The notes beneath the pieces were generated by a model. That model made no database searches and had not been told where the DNA came from. It worked only from the letters and a program-made list of their open reading frames with translations. A program made the translations under genes and the position numbers. Below, piece by piece: positions 12,894 through 26,002 of a stretch of DNA of 64,000 nt. Each line of letters opens with the position of its first letter. The stretch's first letter is position 1. Source of the DNA: Archegozetes longisetosus (lineage: Eukaryota > Arthropoda > Arachnida > Sarcoptiformes > Trhypochthoniidae); contig JAEMBT020000009.1 of NCBI GenBank assembly GCA_018873245.2, forward strand, positions 16,797,794 to 16,861,793. The letters are read 5' to 3'.

Positions 12894-13796
12894 TAAGCCC
12901 AATTCCTTCCCTAAAACTTTGATAATATGTAAAATGAAGCCCTCCTCAAGTTTTCAAAGAGGATGTTTTTGGGGCCTAGCTGATTTTAGTCTCATTGGAT
13001 ATAACTCAATTCGCTGAGTTTAAATATATGCACATCTTATAGTCTATCTCACTCCATTTCCTATTTATAAACTCCAAAGGGCTCGGGAGGAAGCCTCTAC
13101 AGAGTTATAGGAAGGGAACTGGGTCAAAAAATATAAAATTGTAGGTTTAGGGCGATGGATGCCAAACTAAATGATCTAGAACTCAGAATTGAATATTAAT
13201 AGGTTCAGTTCAACAAGCTGAATACATCAATAGCCCACTTGACACTATCATTTGACTTTTGAATTTGATTTTTAAAAATATTCTGTCTATCCGGATAGCA
13301 CTGACACAGACTAATGTCTTGTTTGTTTTTTTTTGTTTATAGTTTTGGTTTTAGCTTTATGCTCCCTTCGGGTTTATCTTCGCGTGGTAGGGAGTGGCCA
13401 ACACAAAAGTAATATTTTTGCGGCTAAAAACCAAAAAATTTATTTTTAACACATAGTGATTTTTCCCTTGTAACTCGTAAACTACTGATTACGGTAAAAA
13501 AGTTCCTAGAGACTTTTGTGTTCAGCATTAAAACACCTTTTAAATGATATGTTACTCATTGAAATCGGTGTGGGCCCAGTGATCCATATAAAAATATTAT
13601 CTTCCTTAGCAAAGTTTGCTCTGACAAACTTTAAAGTTTTCATAAATACGTCAATAGATGTCATCATTAACCAAATATTGGGCTATGTTTGCAATGCCTA
13701 AAACACGTGTAAACACTTTTTTAAATGTTTTCGTTTGATTTTAGTTTTAGTAAATCAAAATTGACTAATATTTAACAATTAATAATAAATTAAAAG
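12894..13796. other. HEATR3 upstream region
   Basis: This stretch lies between the Tc1-like transposon and the HEATR3 start. It contains weakly self-complementary sequence (12897-13130; CCCAATTCCTTCCCTA versus AGGAAGGGAACTGGG) and a small inverted-repeat unit at about 13398-13533. No obvious TATA box can be assigned. Confidence 0.4.
13398..13533. repeat. small inverted-repeat element (possible MITE)
   Basis: The ends share AACACAAAAGT in inverted orientation (CAACACAAAAGT left, ACTTTTGTGTTC right). It is short and the target duplication is unclear, so this is tentative. It lies about 260 bp upstream of the HEATR3 start codon. Confidence 0.35.
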
Positions 13797-16007
13797 ATGG
13801 CAAAATTCAGATCTAAATCAAGACTGCATTCATTGCGATGTTCTCCACTCATATGTTCGAATCGAATTGATTTAAATACAATAAGCGATCAATTATTAGA
13901 TGAAATAAAGGCTAAACTAACGAGTAAGCCTTCGGACAGACATTTGGGCGCAGACATGGTATCGAACTCCATTTCAAGTTTGAATAACTACACCACCGAA
14001 CAGATAATTGAATTGATTCGGATATTATGTCCACTCTGTTGTGACAGAGCAGAGAATGTCAGATATGCCACAATCGATGCACTCAAGTATTCATTTGAAT
14101 TATACCCAAATTATTATTTATTTTTAGAGTATTTTTTTATTCTTTAGTCACTTGAGTTCATTGAGTGACGAATTTTGTGATATAATGATAGAATCAGATG
14201 TGATGACAGCCCTCATCGCTCTCTTCAACCGATTCAATGATCACAAGTGGGATAACAACAAAGCCTCACAATTAACTAAAAATATTTACATCGATTTGTG
14301 TCATCTTTTCACTAATTTGTGGTATAATTCAATGCAAGCATTTAATGAATTTTTCTGTTTTTGAATTGAATTTTTAATCTATTTTTAGTGGAACTTCGAG
14401 TAAAGCCTTAAAACTGTTGAATAATTCAAATTTAGTTCAAATCTTATTCAAAGGCTTGAAGTCATTCAACGAATGTATTGAAGTGTCGATCGCTTCAGGT
14501 TTTAAATGACAATAGATTACTTGTTGAATATCTAATAATTTGTGTATTGTTTTAATTTTAGCCGAATGTCTGAGTATTGTCGTTGAAGAGAACATAATCG
14601 CAGATCTGTTGAAAGAAGAAAATATTGAGCTGATAAAAAGTTTACTCATTCGTTTTAATGAGAGTCCATCACAAATGCATTTTTCTAATTTAATGGCTTT
14701 TATTGTCACTAATTTAAACACCAAATTAGATTCTAATACTTTGAATTTAATATTTAATGTGATTGACAGTACTTTAAGTGTTTCGTGTTTGGAACAACTC
14801 AAACAATTTTCTGAACACATAAAACAGGTATCATTTCATTTTAATTAGTTTATTTTATTTTTCCTTTTGTTTAAAATTTTTGTATAATTTAAAAATGTAT
14901 TTATAGTTCGTTGAAAGTGGAAAACCAACTGATTTATTGACTGAAACCTATGAGCAAACCAAAAATTTACTTTTGGCCAAAAGAGTTGCTTTAGAGTTGT
15001 TCACAAATATCACTTCTCTTGATGACGATTGTAGTGATGAAGACATGGAATGCGATCAAATGAACGATAGCGACGATGAAGACACTGTAGTGGATAATAG
15101 CGAAACCATTGAAGACAGTGAACCGAGTATTTCACCCGAATTGCAAAAATTGATTTTAGAAAAATGTGTCCTATCAAAAGTAGTCGATCACTTGGGATCA
15201 GTGGATAATCAATTGAGTGATAATTTAGTTAATCATAATTTTGGAAAACAAATTCTGAACTGGTAATCAATTACTTGCTTTAAAGTTGTGTTAAGCAGAT
15301 ACTAAACCATTAAATATTTGTTGACAGCATTGAATCAGTACAGGAATGTTCGCTAACATGTATTCATAATTTAGTGCTCTGTATACCAAAACAAAAACTA
15401 CAAATGAATGAATTTATTTGGAATCGTATTTATAACATTGCCTTCACATGTAATCGACTTAATTTGATCGAAGAGTCGACGAATACAATGCGTGCAATTA
15501 TCACGCGATACAATGACATAAACCTAACCAGTGATGAGTTGGAAAGACTTTGTATTGTTTGTCACAATAAGAATGCATCAAATATTGTCAAAATAAATAT
15601 CATTAAATTAATGAGTATTTTGGCTGAGCGCTCATCTGATATGGTATTTATTGAGAAAATATGTTTGTTATTAGTTACTGCTCTTCAAAACGAAGTCGAT
15701 TTAGTGATTAGGGCAGAAATATTTGATGCCATTATTGATATATTCTCTGAAGATTTTAAAACTGATGAAATCATGAAAAAAATGAATTTGATAAACATGT
15801 TGAAAGAGTGGGCACTTGTTTTCAAAAAAGAGGTAAGTCTTTGAAATTGATGTTTTGTTGATGTGTTTCCTGGGATAATATTTGCTTTTGTTTATGCAGG
15901 CAAACAAAAACCGCAACAAATGGAAAGAAAATCCTATTATTTCTACTGTGAAGCTAAATTTAGCTAGATTTATTCAGTACAAGCAAAAAATGTTAAATAT
16001 TTCTTAA
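13797..16007 (+). CDS. HEATR3: HEATR3 / Syo1-type ribosomal protein import factor
   Basis: Seven exons: 13797-14086, 14148-14321, 14389-14498, 14562-14827, 14907-15262, 15328-15832 and 15900-16007. All introns are GT-AG and only 61-79 bp. The joined length is 1809 nt, giving 602 residues; human HEATR3 is about 680. The protein starts with a basic segment (MAKFRSKSRLHSL) and continues as alpha-helical HEAT/ARM-like repeats. It has an acidic linker (DDDCSDEDMECDQMNDSDDED) right after RVALELFTNITS, matching the TALEIIVNMC-plus-acidic region of HEATR3. It ends with KLNLARFIQYKQKML, matching the KMNLRRFIAYQ tail. The first splice gives DALNHLSS, matching GALRNLSA in the vertebrate protein. Known role: co-import of the 5S RNP ribosomal proteins uL18 and uL5 to the nucleus. 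All exon phases agree, so the gene looks intact. It lies between the two receptor paralogs on the same strand. Confidence 0.9.
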
Positions 16008-16126
16008 TGTGATGGATTGTTAATATAGTGTTTGAACTCTAACTTCACAATTTCTTTGTTTTTTGAATCTAAGAAATCAAATTAGTTTTATTTGGTTTAA
16101 AATCTAAAATTTTATTAATTTATCTC

Positions 16127-16132
16127 AATAAA
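16127..16132 (+). promoter_or_regulatory. polyadenylation signal, HEATR3
   Basis: AATAAA lies 120 bp after the HEATR3 stop codon and is a likely poly(A) signal. Confidence 0.55.
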
Positions 16133-16359
16133 AAAATATAACACATGGCTATTTTAATTAATTATCAAATACTTATACAATCTTTGACTGTTATTTACAA
16201 CATATTAAAACTATATATATATATAACTTGTATCGATTTTATCAAAATTACTTATAAAATACCCAATCGTGAGGTTTCTGCTTAGAAATAATTCTATAAT
16301 AGCATTCGCTGTCTATTCGTGACTGCAATCGAAATAATTGTTTCTTTTGTCTAACTTTT

Positions 16360-16735
16360 CTAAATGTTTGGCACCTCAATAGTCAACGAACCCTCTGAGC
16401 TAAGACAGCACCTCTACTTCACAGCCCTTTGGTAAAAGATATTTCGAGTAAACTCTCTTGATATAGCCGTCACTGTCTTTCTTCTCATGTTTTCCATGAA
16501 TCACAAGATTACTGTCGATTGTCTTCACAGTAATTTTCTCAGGATTAAAATCACTGCAATCCAAGTTCATCTTAAACTTGTCATTGTTTCTGACTTGTGA
16601 GGCACCACTTCTTTGTGACAACTGTTATCTCCTTGAGATGAGTGCGTTATCAAAATAGTCGAAGTCTAGACTAAAGTTTTGATTAAAGAATTGTGGTCAA
16701 TCCCATACATCCCAATAGTTTGATGCACAGCGATG
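16360..16735 (-). pseudogene. small heat-shock protein (Hsp20/alpha-crystallin) pseudogene
   Basis: Read on the minus strand, one frame gives an N-terminal sHSP-like stretch (NYWDVWD, a stop, PQFFNQNFSLDFDYFDN). It then has a second stop and the alpha-crystallin domain start (QVRNNDKFKMNLDCSDFNPE, followed by KITVK, VIHGKHEKK and YLLPKGCEVEV). In-frame stops are TGA at 16697-16699 and TAA at 16625-16627. Near 16400-16405 the frame shifts, and the expected end, SSEGSLTIEVPN, continues one base out of frame to a TAG at 16360-16362. Intact relatives are ATP-independent chaperones of unfolded proteins. Three lesions in about 120 codons and no introns suggest a decayed copy, possibly retroposed. 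It lies tail-to-tail with HEATR3. Confidence 0.85.
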
Positions 16736-16860
16736 AGAAAAAAAAGTTAATTAAAGTTAAAGTATTCGACACTAAAATAGACTTTTCATAGCTTAAAGTT
16801 TAATGTTTGCTATTATGCTGAAGTTTTATCGTTTATTTGGATTGTGAGAGGAGTTAATGC

Positions 16861-17139
16861 ATGTTTTTATATAGATTTAATAGATATTGCAGTGAAGTTT
16901 CTCACATTTTCAAGAAATGCTTCAAACGTGCGTTTAATAACATAGTATTTGATAACATTAGTAAGAATTTGCCGGAAAGTGACATTTCAAGAGATACTTA
17001 TTCCTGTTTGATTGATTTGTTTACTCGCAATTGTCGCTTATGTTTAACTGAAACAAAATCCCTTCTGAAACGAATAGAAATTGAAAAGACCTCTAAAAAC
17101 GATAATAACTTTATTATAATATTTATTGAGCCTAATTAA
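16861..17139 (+). CDS. orphan 92-residue open frame, uncertain
   Basis: An ATG-initiated open frame of 92 residues has a basic, Cys-rich first half (FNRYCSEVSHIFKKCFKRA) and Ser/Lys-rich later parts. I recognise no domain. It is longer than most chance frames in this AT-rich DNA but has no supporting splice or similarity signal. It could be a chance frame or a piece of a lineage-specific gene. Confidence 0.15.
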   Translation: MFLYRFNRYCSEVSHIFKKCFKRAFNNIVFDNISKNLPESDISRDTYSCLIDLFTRNCRLCLTETKSLLKRIEIEKTSKNDNNFIIIFIEPN

Positions 17140-20100
17140 GGAATTAACTGATTCGTTGGTCAACAAACCTATGATAAACTGAAGTTGATTTATATAATTA
17201 AAAATTTGTATGAAAATTGATGAAAAAAACTCAAACTATCTCCTATTTTCTTGAGGTGAATTTGTAATTTATATAAAGCAGAGACATTTTCAAACTACAG
17301 AGCCGCAGTTACAGTCGGCTGCATGTAAAAAATACAATAAAGATTCTGAAATGGCAAATTATAAACAGTTGACTAATACAATGCTGACTATTGCAAATGT
17401 GCTTGTTTTGTTTATCGTGCGCTCTATTCTCATTATAAAAGTTTACTTATACTATTAATTCAAGAAATTCTACCAGTTAGAAGTTTGAAATAGCTAGTAA
17501 TGAGGCGCATAATAAGAAAGGTTCTGTATATTTGATTAGACTCAGAAAACTCAAATTTAAGCAATAATTAAGTTTCCTATTGAGAATTAGCTAAAATTTA
17601 CAAAATTACATACGAATTGCAAATTTTGACCTTAATATTAGTGACAATAATTTAAATAAAATGTCGAATAAGTTATGAGAAAAGGAGATGGATAAAATGA
17701 GTAATCAACTTTGCTTTTTACAAATGAGTATGTTCAATCGACAAATTCAATTAGATTTATTACTTGATCAAACTAAAATGATGAGTAGCAACATGTAATT
17801 TACCATTTGGCCCAATATGTTTTCTCAGAATTTGCCTGAATTCATATACAGAGATACAGAGCACCTATCTATAAAACTTTTTCTCTTGCATAAACAAATC
17901 TAACTTTGATAACTGTTGTATGTCAATAAGTTGGCCAAAAATATTAATACCAGAGAAAAACGTTAGATATATGGAGCCTTCACTTCTAAAAGGGCTTAAG
18001 TGACAAAATCGTAAAATATATTTGGATCTTTTCATATGAATAATAAAGCTTGTAATTGAATGCCGATGTTGTCTCCGATATAAAAGTCCTAATCTTATAG
18101 AAAATTACACTTTAAAATCAAGCTTATTAATAAAGCCTATCGAAAACGTTTTTGCATTTTTGTCAATAATCGATTTGATGCAAATAAGCTCTTTTGGAAA
18201 TGAAGCCTTCATATAGTTTCAAACATTAGGGTAGTACGTGTTTAAGAGAATTAATATGATTTTAAGGGAATATTGACAGTGCTATTAACTTATCGTGAGT
18301 GAATTGCAGCACGTTTACTGCACTGCAGAACAATACACTAGCCAGCAAACCAAGCTAAATGGGGGTAGAATTTAATATCTCAACAAAATATCTCATATTT
18401 AGAGCTTAAATTAGTTCATTCTTATTGTTTATAGTATTTTTGAGTTAATATATCTCTATAAACTGAAACATCAGATAAGTTTTAAGATTTTTTGTTGATT
18501 TTAAGTTTTGGATGCTTGAGAAATATTAAGTGACCTTTTACATATTAAGTTACTGCTGCTGTGGGATCAAAATTTTGTTTCACGAAATACACGATTTATA
18601 TTTGTTCATAGGAAAACTTTATAGATAAATTCACTTATTTATAAATTCGAGGAAATAGCACTCGGGCTAATGCAATTGGACGGAATCATATTTGACCAAA
18701 TAGCACTTAATCAACAAGAAATGATGCCTTCTTGTGCACAAATTTCTACATATAAACAATCTGTACAATTTGAGATACAATTCTAAGTAATTTAACACAA
18801 AAAATAGAATCGCAGCCAAAAGTTAAATTGAAATAATGCTGATCTCAGACAGGATAAGATGGTAACATGTTTTTTCTCGTAACATTTTTCAGAAAATTTT
18901 CAGAATTTTGAACTTTGTGCAAAAATGATCAGTATTCGTTTGGTATAGGTCAATAAAAAATTAATTGCAAGAATTTTTCAAATGTAGTAATATATTCACA
19001 TTAAACAATAAATGCTTTCTTAATAATCAGTTCAGAACTTTTTAATAATAAATTGTGAGCCATGTTAATGAAAAAGATTCGACGAAATACTATGAGTCGA
19101 AAAGTTTTCAATAATTGAAAATAATGTTATTTTATTATAAAAAAGTTTTTTGTCATTCCTTTAAAAAAAGCGCCATTAATTCAATTCCCAAATCATATAC
19201 TAAACCACTTGGATTGTGATTTAAAATTTTCATTATAATTAATCAGTAGACCTTGTCAGTGCTTTCATTTTATGATTGATTGGTTGCGAATATTGAATTG
19301 ACTTTTACTTTGACTAGCGCTAAGATATTGATCATGTTTAGTAATGACTAGCTTATCATTATTTATGTCTCGTCTCTCTTATCCAGACGCATCAGAGACT
19401 AATCCGAGATCATTGCATAGCCTTTATTTGTCAGCTGTGCTTTCAATGAAAAGCAGTTACTTTAATCTAGCTGATAAAAGATGAATTATTTTTGGAAAAC
19501 TTGTTAAAAATTATTAGACTCTTTTCTTGAAAGTTTTCTGTACTATGCAAGAAAATGTATGTTTCATTTCTTCTCGAGACTCTCCGAAAGGACCGTCCTA
19601 AAATTATTTTGGCCATAACTTATGGTAGAATAACTTTAACTTTCAGAATTTGAATCATTTCTTCTGTTGAACCAATAAATCACAATTTCAAGAAAGTTCA
19701 TAACTTATTATGAATAGTATTTTGATCAAATGGACTCACCTCTGTTACTCTCCACTATAAAGCTTCTTCTCTGCATCTGCGCTTTCTTTTTTTTGTCCAA
19801 GCTGTTAGATCTGAAAACTGTGAATCAAGTCATAATGACTCTCACATCAAAACTAGTTAGTTTGATTTACAAGATCTCTAAGAGTCATTAATAAGTTGTT
19901 TGCGAGTCTTCAAGACTACTTAGCGTTTTCCAAAGTTATGTCAACTACTGTATAAAACAAATATTGCAATTCAATACATTTTAATAGAAATTGATTGAAT
20001 AGTTATTTGTTTCAAATCTGGAACTGGTTTTTAGAAGTAACTTAAGCTAAAGTGGAAAATACTTTGCAAAAATGTGAGTAAGAAATAATTTTCTACAATT

Positions 20101-23100
20101 GAACTCGAGCCATAAGTTGTTTAAATTTGACGTTTGACATTTTAAGTTACTCCTGCAATTTGGTAAAATTCAAATTATATTTCAAACCTCTTTACAATGC
20201 CTTAAACTTTTCAACGTATTTTCTTAGCTATAAATTATCGTGAGGTTGATGATGATGATTTTTAAAGCAGTGTAAAAGATAATCAAAACGGCTATTGAAG
20301 GGTAACTAAACATTTTAAGCTTGAGATAACAAGTGATTTTGACAATCGAACGCTTATTGAAAGAAACTTCCTACAGTTGATCATATCAAAAATCTGTTTG
20401 ACACGAACGGAAATCTAATTTTCACTCATATAAAAATGATTATTGAAAGACAACTAAACATTTAGCGTAAAATATGAGTGAAAATTAAATTTCCGTTAGT
20501 ATCAGACAGATTTTTTGATGTGATCGACTATATCTTATCTTAAGTTTATTATCATAATTTTATTACTAAAATTTTAATTAATGAACATAATTTTGCAATG
20601 ACAACATGTCTATAAAATGTGTCTATAATTCTAAGGATTTCCTTCCCTATTAGGCTTTGCCTTCGAAATAACAGCTAAATAGCCGAAAATCAAGACTAAT
20701 TCAAATTGGAGGTTAATGCAAACAAGAGTTAAACTATGTTCATCTTGCTTAATTAAATAAACTTACCTAAGTAAACCCAGGTCTTAATCAACAGTACAGA
20801 TAGCTTTATTAACCGTTTACTTAGGCAATTTTGTTAGAATAACAGTGAAGTCGAACCCAATCAAGTAAATAAATTTACCTAAACAAGTCAGTACTAACAC
20901 ATTTGAATTGCATTACTGAATAAATTGATGTTCATGTCTGGTTTTTATCTTGATTCAAACTTAGAGATTTAATGAAGATCAAATGAATACAAACGGTCCA
21001 TTTGTAATACCTGAATTTGATTAAGTAAACTTGTCTAAGTTTAGACCAACATGAATTAACTCCTCATTACTGATCGGCTTGCCTTCAAGAATTGCGACTC
21101 ATATATTAAGACTTAATTACAGCAATTCGAATAGTATTTGAATTAATCAGTCAGGAACTAAGTCCTAGGCCGATATGCACAAGTCGAGACTTAACTAAAA
21201 CTGTTTTAAACATTAGTTGTGTAATGAGTTTTAAAACGCATTTCAGGTTTTAAGTCGGTTTTAAGACTTAAAACCGTTTTAAATAGAGTTTCAAACGGTA
21301 ATCAAAATTCTGACTAGTGTTGAAAAGTTTCTAAAAATATTTCTATAGTTTAGAAATTTCTTCCATTCAAATATAATTGACCCAGATTCATGAAGCAAAA
21401 TAAAATGTTCTTTAATAGTCATTTTTAGGAAGATCACTTTTAAGCGTTTTTAAAAATAAGCTCGAAAATTAAATTAAATCATATCACAGATTAGAGAATT
21501 TCTATTTAAAAAGCGAATATTTTTTTTGAAGAATTTTAATTACTGTTTGATAACGATCTGTACTTTTAAAAAAATAATTATGGAGAAGTGGACCAATTTG
21601 AATTTCAACTAATAAATAAACAATTTTTAATAATATAATTTTTTGTGATTACTTAATCTTGTTCTAATAAGAGGTTCATGCCATGCTATGAGAAGTTCAT
21701 GTTTTCAATAGCAGGTTCACAAAAAATATTTCTTGATTCTTGACGAGAAACTATATGTTTACACACCTGTTCTGAAGCAAGCAGAGTCGCAAAATTAAAC
21801 TAAAAACATCTGAACCATAGAATTCACTGCAAAGTAAATCTCTTTTGTCAATTGGTATTCGGAAATAGAATTTATTTATTTCAATTTTCACGAAAAACCT
21901 AAAATAAGTACTTATTGTTGAGCTTTAAATTGAGTTTCATGCGTTTTGAACGTTTTCTTTACAAGATTTTTGCCCATCTTTTTCCTGATGCTTAACTCTA
22001 ATATAGATAAAACTTTCGAGCAATAAGCTATTCATAAATTTTATTTCGATTTTTTGATCAATCTTTAGACACGAATTTTGATAAAACTATATAACATGTT
22101 TATTCGTTCAAAAGTGGATGGGGAATTCTGGTGGGGTAAAATATTATCCGAGTTACTATGCATTTATCCGAGTTACTACGCATATTAGATATATTAATAA
22201 AATTTGATCATTCTTTAAAACAAAAAAACCAATGTCAATCTTAACTTCATTAATTTAAATCATCAAAGGAGCCGAAAGCATTACTTTGTCAGTAATAAAT
22301 CAGTAAGCAGAGAGTTTGGGTTAGCATTGAATTTTTTTCATATAATACATGCTCGTCAAATTATTTAAATTACTTATCTCTGACAGTTTGGGAAATGCTA
22401 ATATTTTATTGACTCTCTTTACAATTGGCTCCATTAAGTAAATCAAACTTTAAAAGTTAGTCTAAAAAGTGTTTTTTCTTGAAATTTAATAAGTCGAGAG
22501 TATGATAAAATCTGAAGTGCGTTCAAGCACCAGGTGTCAAAAGTTGAATTCAATTCTAAAATCAGATTAATCAAATTAAAATCGAATATTAACTTTATGG
22601 CAGTATGTACAGAGCCACGAACCATTTCTTTTTGAGTTACATTCGATAATAGCTCCAAAATAATATCATACCAAGTAAAATTAAATTTCAAATTTAGAGT
22701 TCGAATTACAAGGTATCTAGAAGAATGACTAACCATATTTGAGACTCTTGTATTCATGTTTGTCAACTTGAACGGAGAGACAAGATCAATAGAAAATAAA
22801 TTTTTCTAAAGATTGTATTGAAATTTGTTCTTGGACTCAATTTACATTGGAAATTCAACTCAACTTTTGACTCACTTATCTAAATTCAAGATTTGAATTA
22901 GCTTTTAAAACTTATTTTTCTTCATAGAGCCATTGCAAAGAAAATCGGTAAAAATTTAAAGCTGACTAGACTATCGAAGATTGAGAGTTACAACCTTTGT
23001 GAGTGCATTATTGCATGGAAAATTTTAAAGCTCACCAGAAATCTCTGCCCACTGACTTATTTCTGACTACCCAATACTCCTCTTTCGTTCGATAAGCTAA

Positions 23101-25574
23101 CTTGACAAAATTGAGTTTCATAAATTACTCTCAGTTATACTAAATTTTTCTACATCAACTCTTTGAATGACTTACACGAACGTCTTATGAGATTGTTTGC
23201 TTTAATTTCCTGGCTTTCCTGATAACCATAAAAATCAAATAAAACTATAATGATTAACAGATTTAAATCTGATAACTATAAAACTATTTATTACAAGGTC
23301 TTAGACAACCATTTGAATACTAATTACTCTAATCTTCTCGAACTCGTAAGTGGAGGTATCCGTAACTTAGAGTGACTTTAGTGAATAGTTGATAGTTTCG
23401 TAGCCAAAAAAAGAAAAGCATTACCATTATCTTTTAGCACTGAAAATCTCCTACATTAAGCCGTTATGTGTTTTCGCTTAATGGAGTGTTGAGTCAAGAG
23501 CGTATAAGACGTCTTATTCTACTGGGATATAGCAACAAATTAGATTTCCTATTGACATCAAATTGAAGTTTACTACACAGTCTTTAGATAGGTTCCGTTC
23601 TCTTAGACTCGATATTCATCTTGCTAAGACCTACACAATTTTTGTCAAAAGATTTATCATAAATCAAATTATTGAAATGAATGATTCACCGATAAGCCAT
23701 TTGAAGGGTTTTCAAATCTTCCGCAAAAATATGTACTTCTCTTTGTTCACAACGTTTGTTTACAAACGTTCCTAAAGTTTTACAATTCAATCGTTTTTGA
23801 TTATCCAAAAATTACTCTAAATTATTGGTAAAATATTTATAAATAAAAAGAAATGTGAGCCATATAAAAGACCTGATCTCAAATGAAACAGACCATAATA
23901 ATTTGGTTTTACTGCTTATTCAGATGCAATCTTTTTGGATTATTCATATCTTTATCAATAGCTTTATTGTTAGATATAAAGCTTGTTTAAAAATGGTGGA
24001 AAGCATTTGCTGATGTACTGAAATAACCTCCTCATAATTAAGAATGATCGAATTGAAAACTTCATAAACATATATATTTCATTTTTTGAATGATTTTGAA
24101 CACTCTATAAGACGTATTAATTTTCGTAATGAAAGTATTTCTTTAATATTTTAATATAATTTAAGAAACAAATACTTGATTATGATCTGAAATCAAATTG
24201 AACACCGAATCTGTTACTTATCTAATTTAGCAGAATGTATCTTAAACTACTATTAAGTATATAATCTCCGCATGTATTCAAATATTAAATACATGTTTTC
24301 ATCATGAAAACCAATACATGCATTGATTGATTGACGCAACGTAATGCAAATCAATAACACTTCGAAACGTCTGTTAGTCAATCACTGGTTTTGGTAATTT
24401 GATTTGGGATAAATCTTTTGATGGAAATTTTAGGATTTGGATGGCTATGGAGTTTGAAAGAACATAGTTTATTTATAAAGTTTACAACTGGTAACAAACA
24501 GTTTTACTTCTATTTATCTTAAGCTTATTCGTTAGGGAAAACGTATCAAACTTTAAACTAAACTTAGTTACTTTTTCAATAAAGTTTTAGTTCTATTAAC
24601 TATTAGATCTTCATGTTTTCCATTCTTTATTATGACTACTCATTAGATATTAAACAAAACTACTTGTGGTCAACTTTACTTTTTGGTTCATTAAATATTT
24701 GCTTTTCACTCGAAGATAGTTTGAGCTCTAACTAAATAGCTTTTTCTCATATTGACCGAAATATTCACTTGAATCATATCAAACCTAATTTTACTGAAAA
24801 TAGTTCTCTATCGAACTTGCAATGTAATTGAATCAGACTTTTCTATGAGTTTTAGGAAATTAATGAATAAATTTTCTGAAAATACGAAAAATATTCAAGA
24901 GCTATCATTTATATAAGGGTGTTTGTACCAAATTCAGAAAATGTCATAGATACATTGAATAATGTTGTACTACAAAGGAATCTAAAATATAAAACTCCCA
25001 CAACATTCTTTCAATACAGACTGTTGCATATACATTCGAGGAAAGTTTTCCAATTGTTCAATTTGACAAATCAATTTGGTCCTTTAAAGAATCTGATTTG
25101 TAGGGCAAACCTTTTCCTTGTCACTGCAGATCCTTCTATACACAAGTCATTCGATTCAAGTTAGATTTTATGTCAATAAATCCAATTCAATTTGCTTTTC
25201 ATCTCAAACTGTTCTTATTCTCGTTAGGCTATTCAACAGAAAAAGTAAATTTAATTTCTGTACCATGGAATCGGTTAGGCAAACCATACAAAATGGCATA
25301 ACTAGATGTTATGCTTTTAATATATCATTCTTTTTCACAAACAAAAGCTTTTAGAAAATGAGACGACACTTAACAAGCTACATTTACTTGGATTCAATGT
25401 GAAACTTGATTCTTCAGCTAATTGTCCCTCTGCAATATTAACTTCTATTATATGTTTGTCAATAATAAAGATTCTTCTTATTGCTTCAATGAATGACCTC
25501 AAAGATTTTGTGGTAAATAAGCCCAATGCTATCATTAAAGTATTTATACTGAACCGGAAAGCTGGGGAATCAAC
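17140..25574. other. intergenic, no gene seen
   Basis: About 8.4 kb of AT-rich sequence between the sHSP pseudogene and the hAT-type element. It holds a hairpin at 20376-20531, a two-copy direct repeat of ATCCGAGTTACTA near 22146-22180, and short frames without domain signals. No tRNA or rRNA was recognised. Confidence 0.5.
20376..20531. repeat. hairpin repeat
   Basis: The arms at about 20376-20432 and 20474-20531 are imperfect reverse complements of about 55 bp, sharing ACGGAAAT and TTTTCACTCATAT. The loop is about 40 bp. This looks like a small foldback element. Part of the loop (TATTGAAAG, then ACTAAACATTT) resembles sequence about 170 bp upstream, near 20290. Confidence 0.65.
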
Positions 25575-25582
25575 ATGAGGAT

Positions 25583-25994
25583 TATAGGTGCGCGGGTAAA
25601 CCACGGTTCAGGTATTGCTTAGAACCGCGGATTATCCTCAAAGAGCTGCATAGGATTTAGAATAAGAGTTAAAAAACGAAAATATATCAAAATGTATGAC
25701 TCATTGAATGAATAGATTTCTGTTCATGTTAGTATCATATTACAGAATGGATTACTTTAAGCATCAGATCATTGCCTGAAAAGTATGGAAACCTCAAAAA
25801 TAATTGGAAATAAAGTGCAATTAAGATAAATAACTAATTGAAAACAGTATTATTCATCAAAGCTATTAATAATTTCAATGTGAATTAATGTTTCATAAGA
25901 TTATGTTAAAGTATCAATATTATATAATTGTAGTTGTTCGACCCGCGGGTAACCGCGGTTCGGGTCGCATAAACCCATGACCTGTGCACCTATA
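25583..25994. mobile_element. hAT-type non-autonomous element
   Basis: The 412-bp unit starts TATAGGTGCGC and ends GTGCACCTATA. It is flanked by ATGAGGAT (25575-25582) and ATGAGGAC (25995-26002), an 8-bp target duplication with one mismatch, as made by hAT transposases. Subterminal GCGGGTAA and ACCGCGGTTC words occur near both ends. It has no transposase coding sequence. Confidence 0.75.
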
Positions 25995-26002
25995 ATGAGG
26001 AC

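Noticed and set aside
12897..13130. Possible MITE directly after the Tc1 element
   Set aside because: The inverted similarity between CCCAATTCCTTCCC and GGAAGGGAACTGGG is short and the arms do not align well further in.
24919..25354. Overlapping frames of 78-81 residues upstream of receptor copy 2
   Set aside because: No recognisable domain or repeat, and they overlap in different frames; likely chance.
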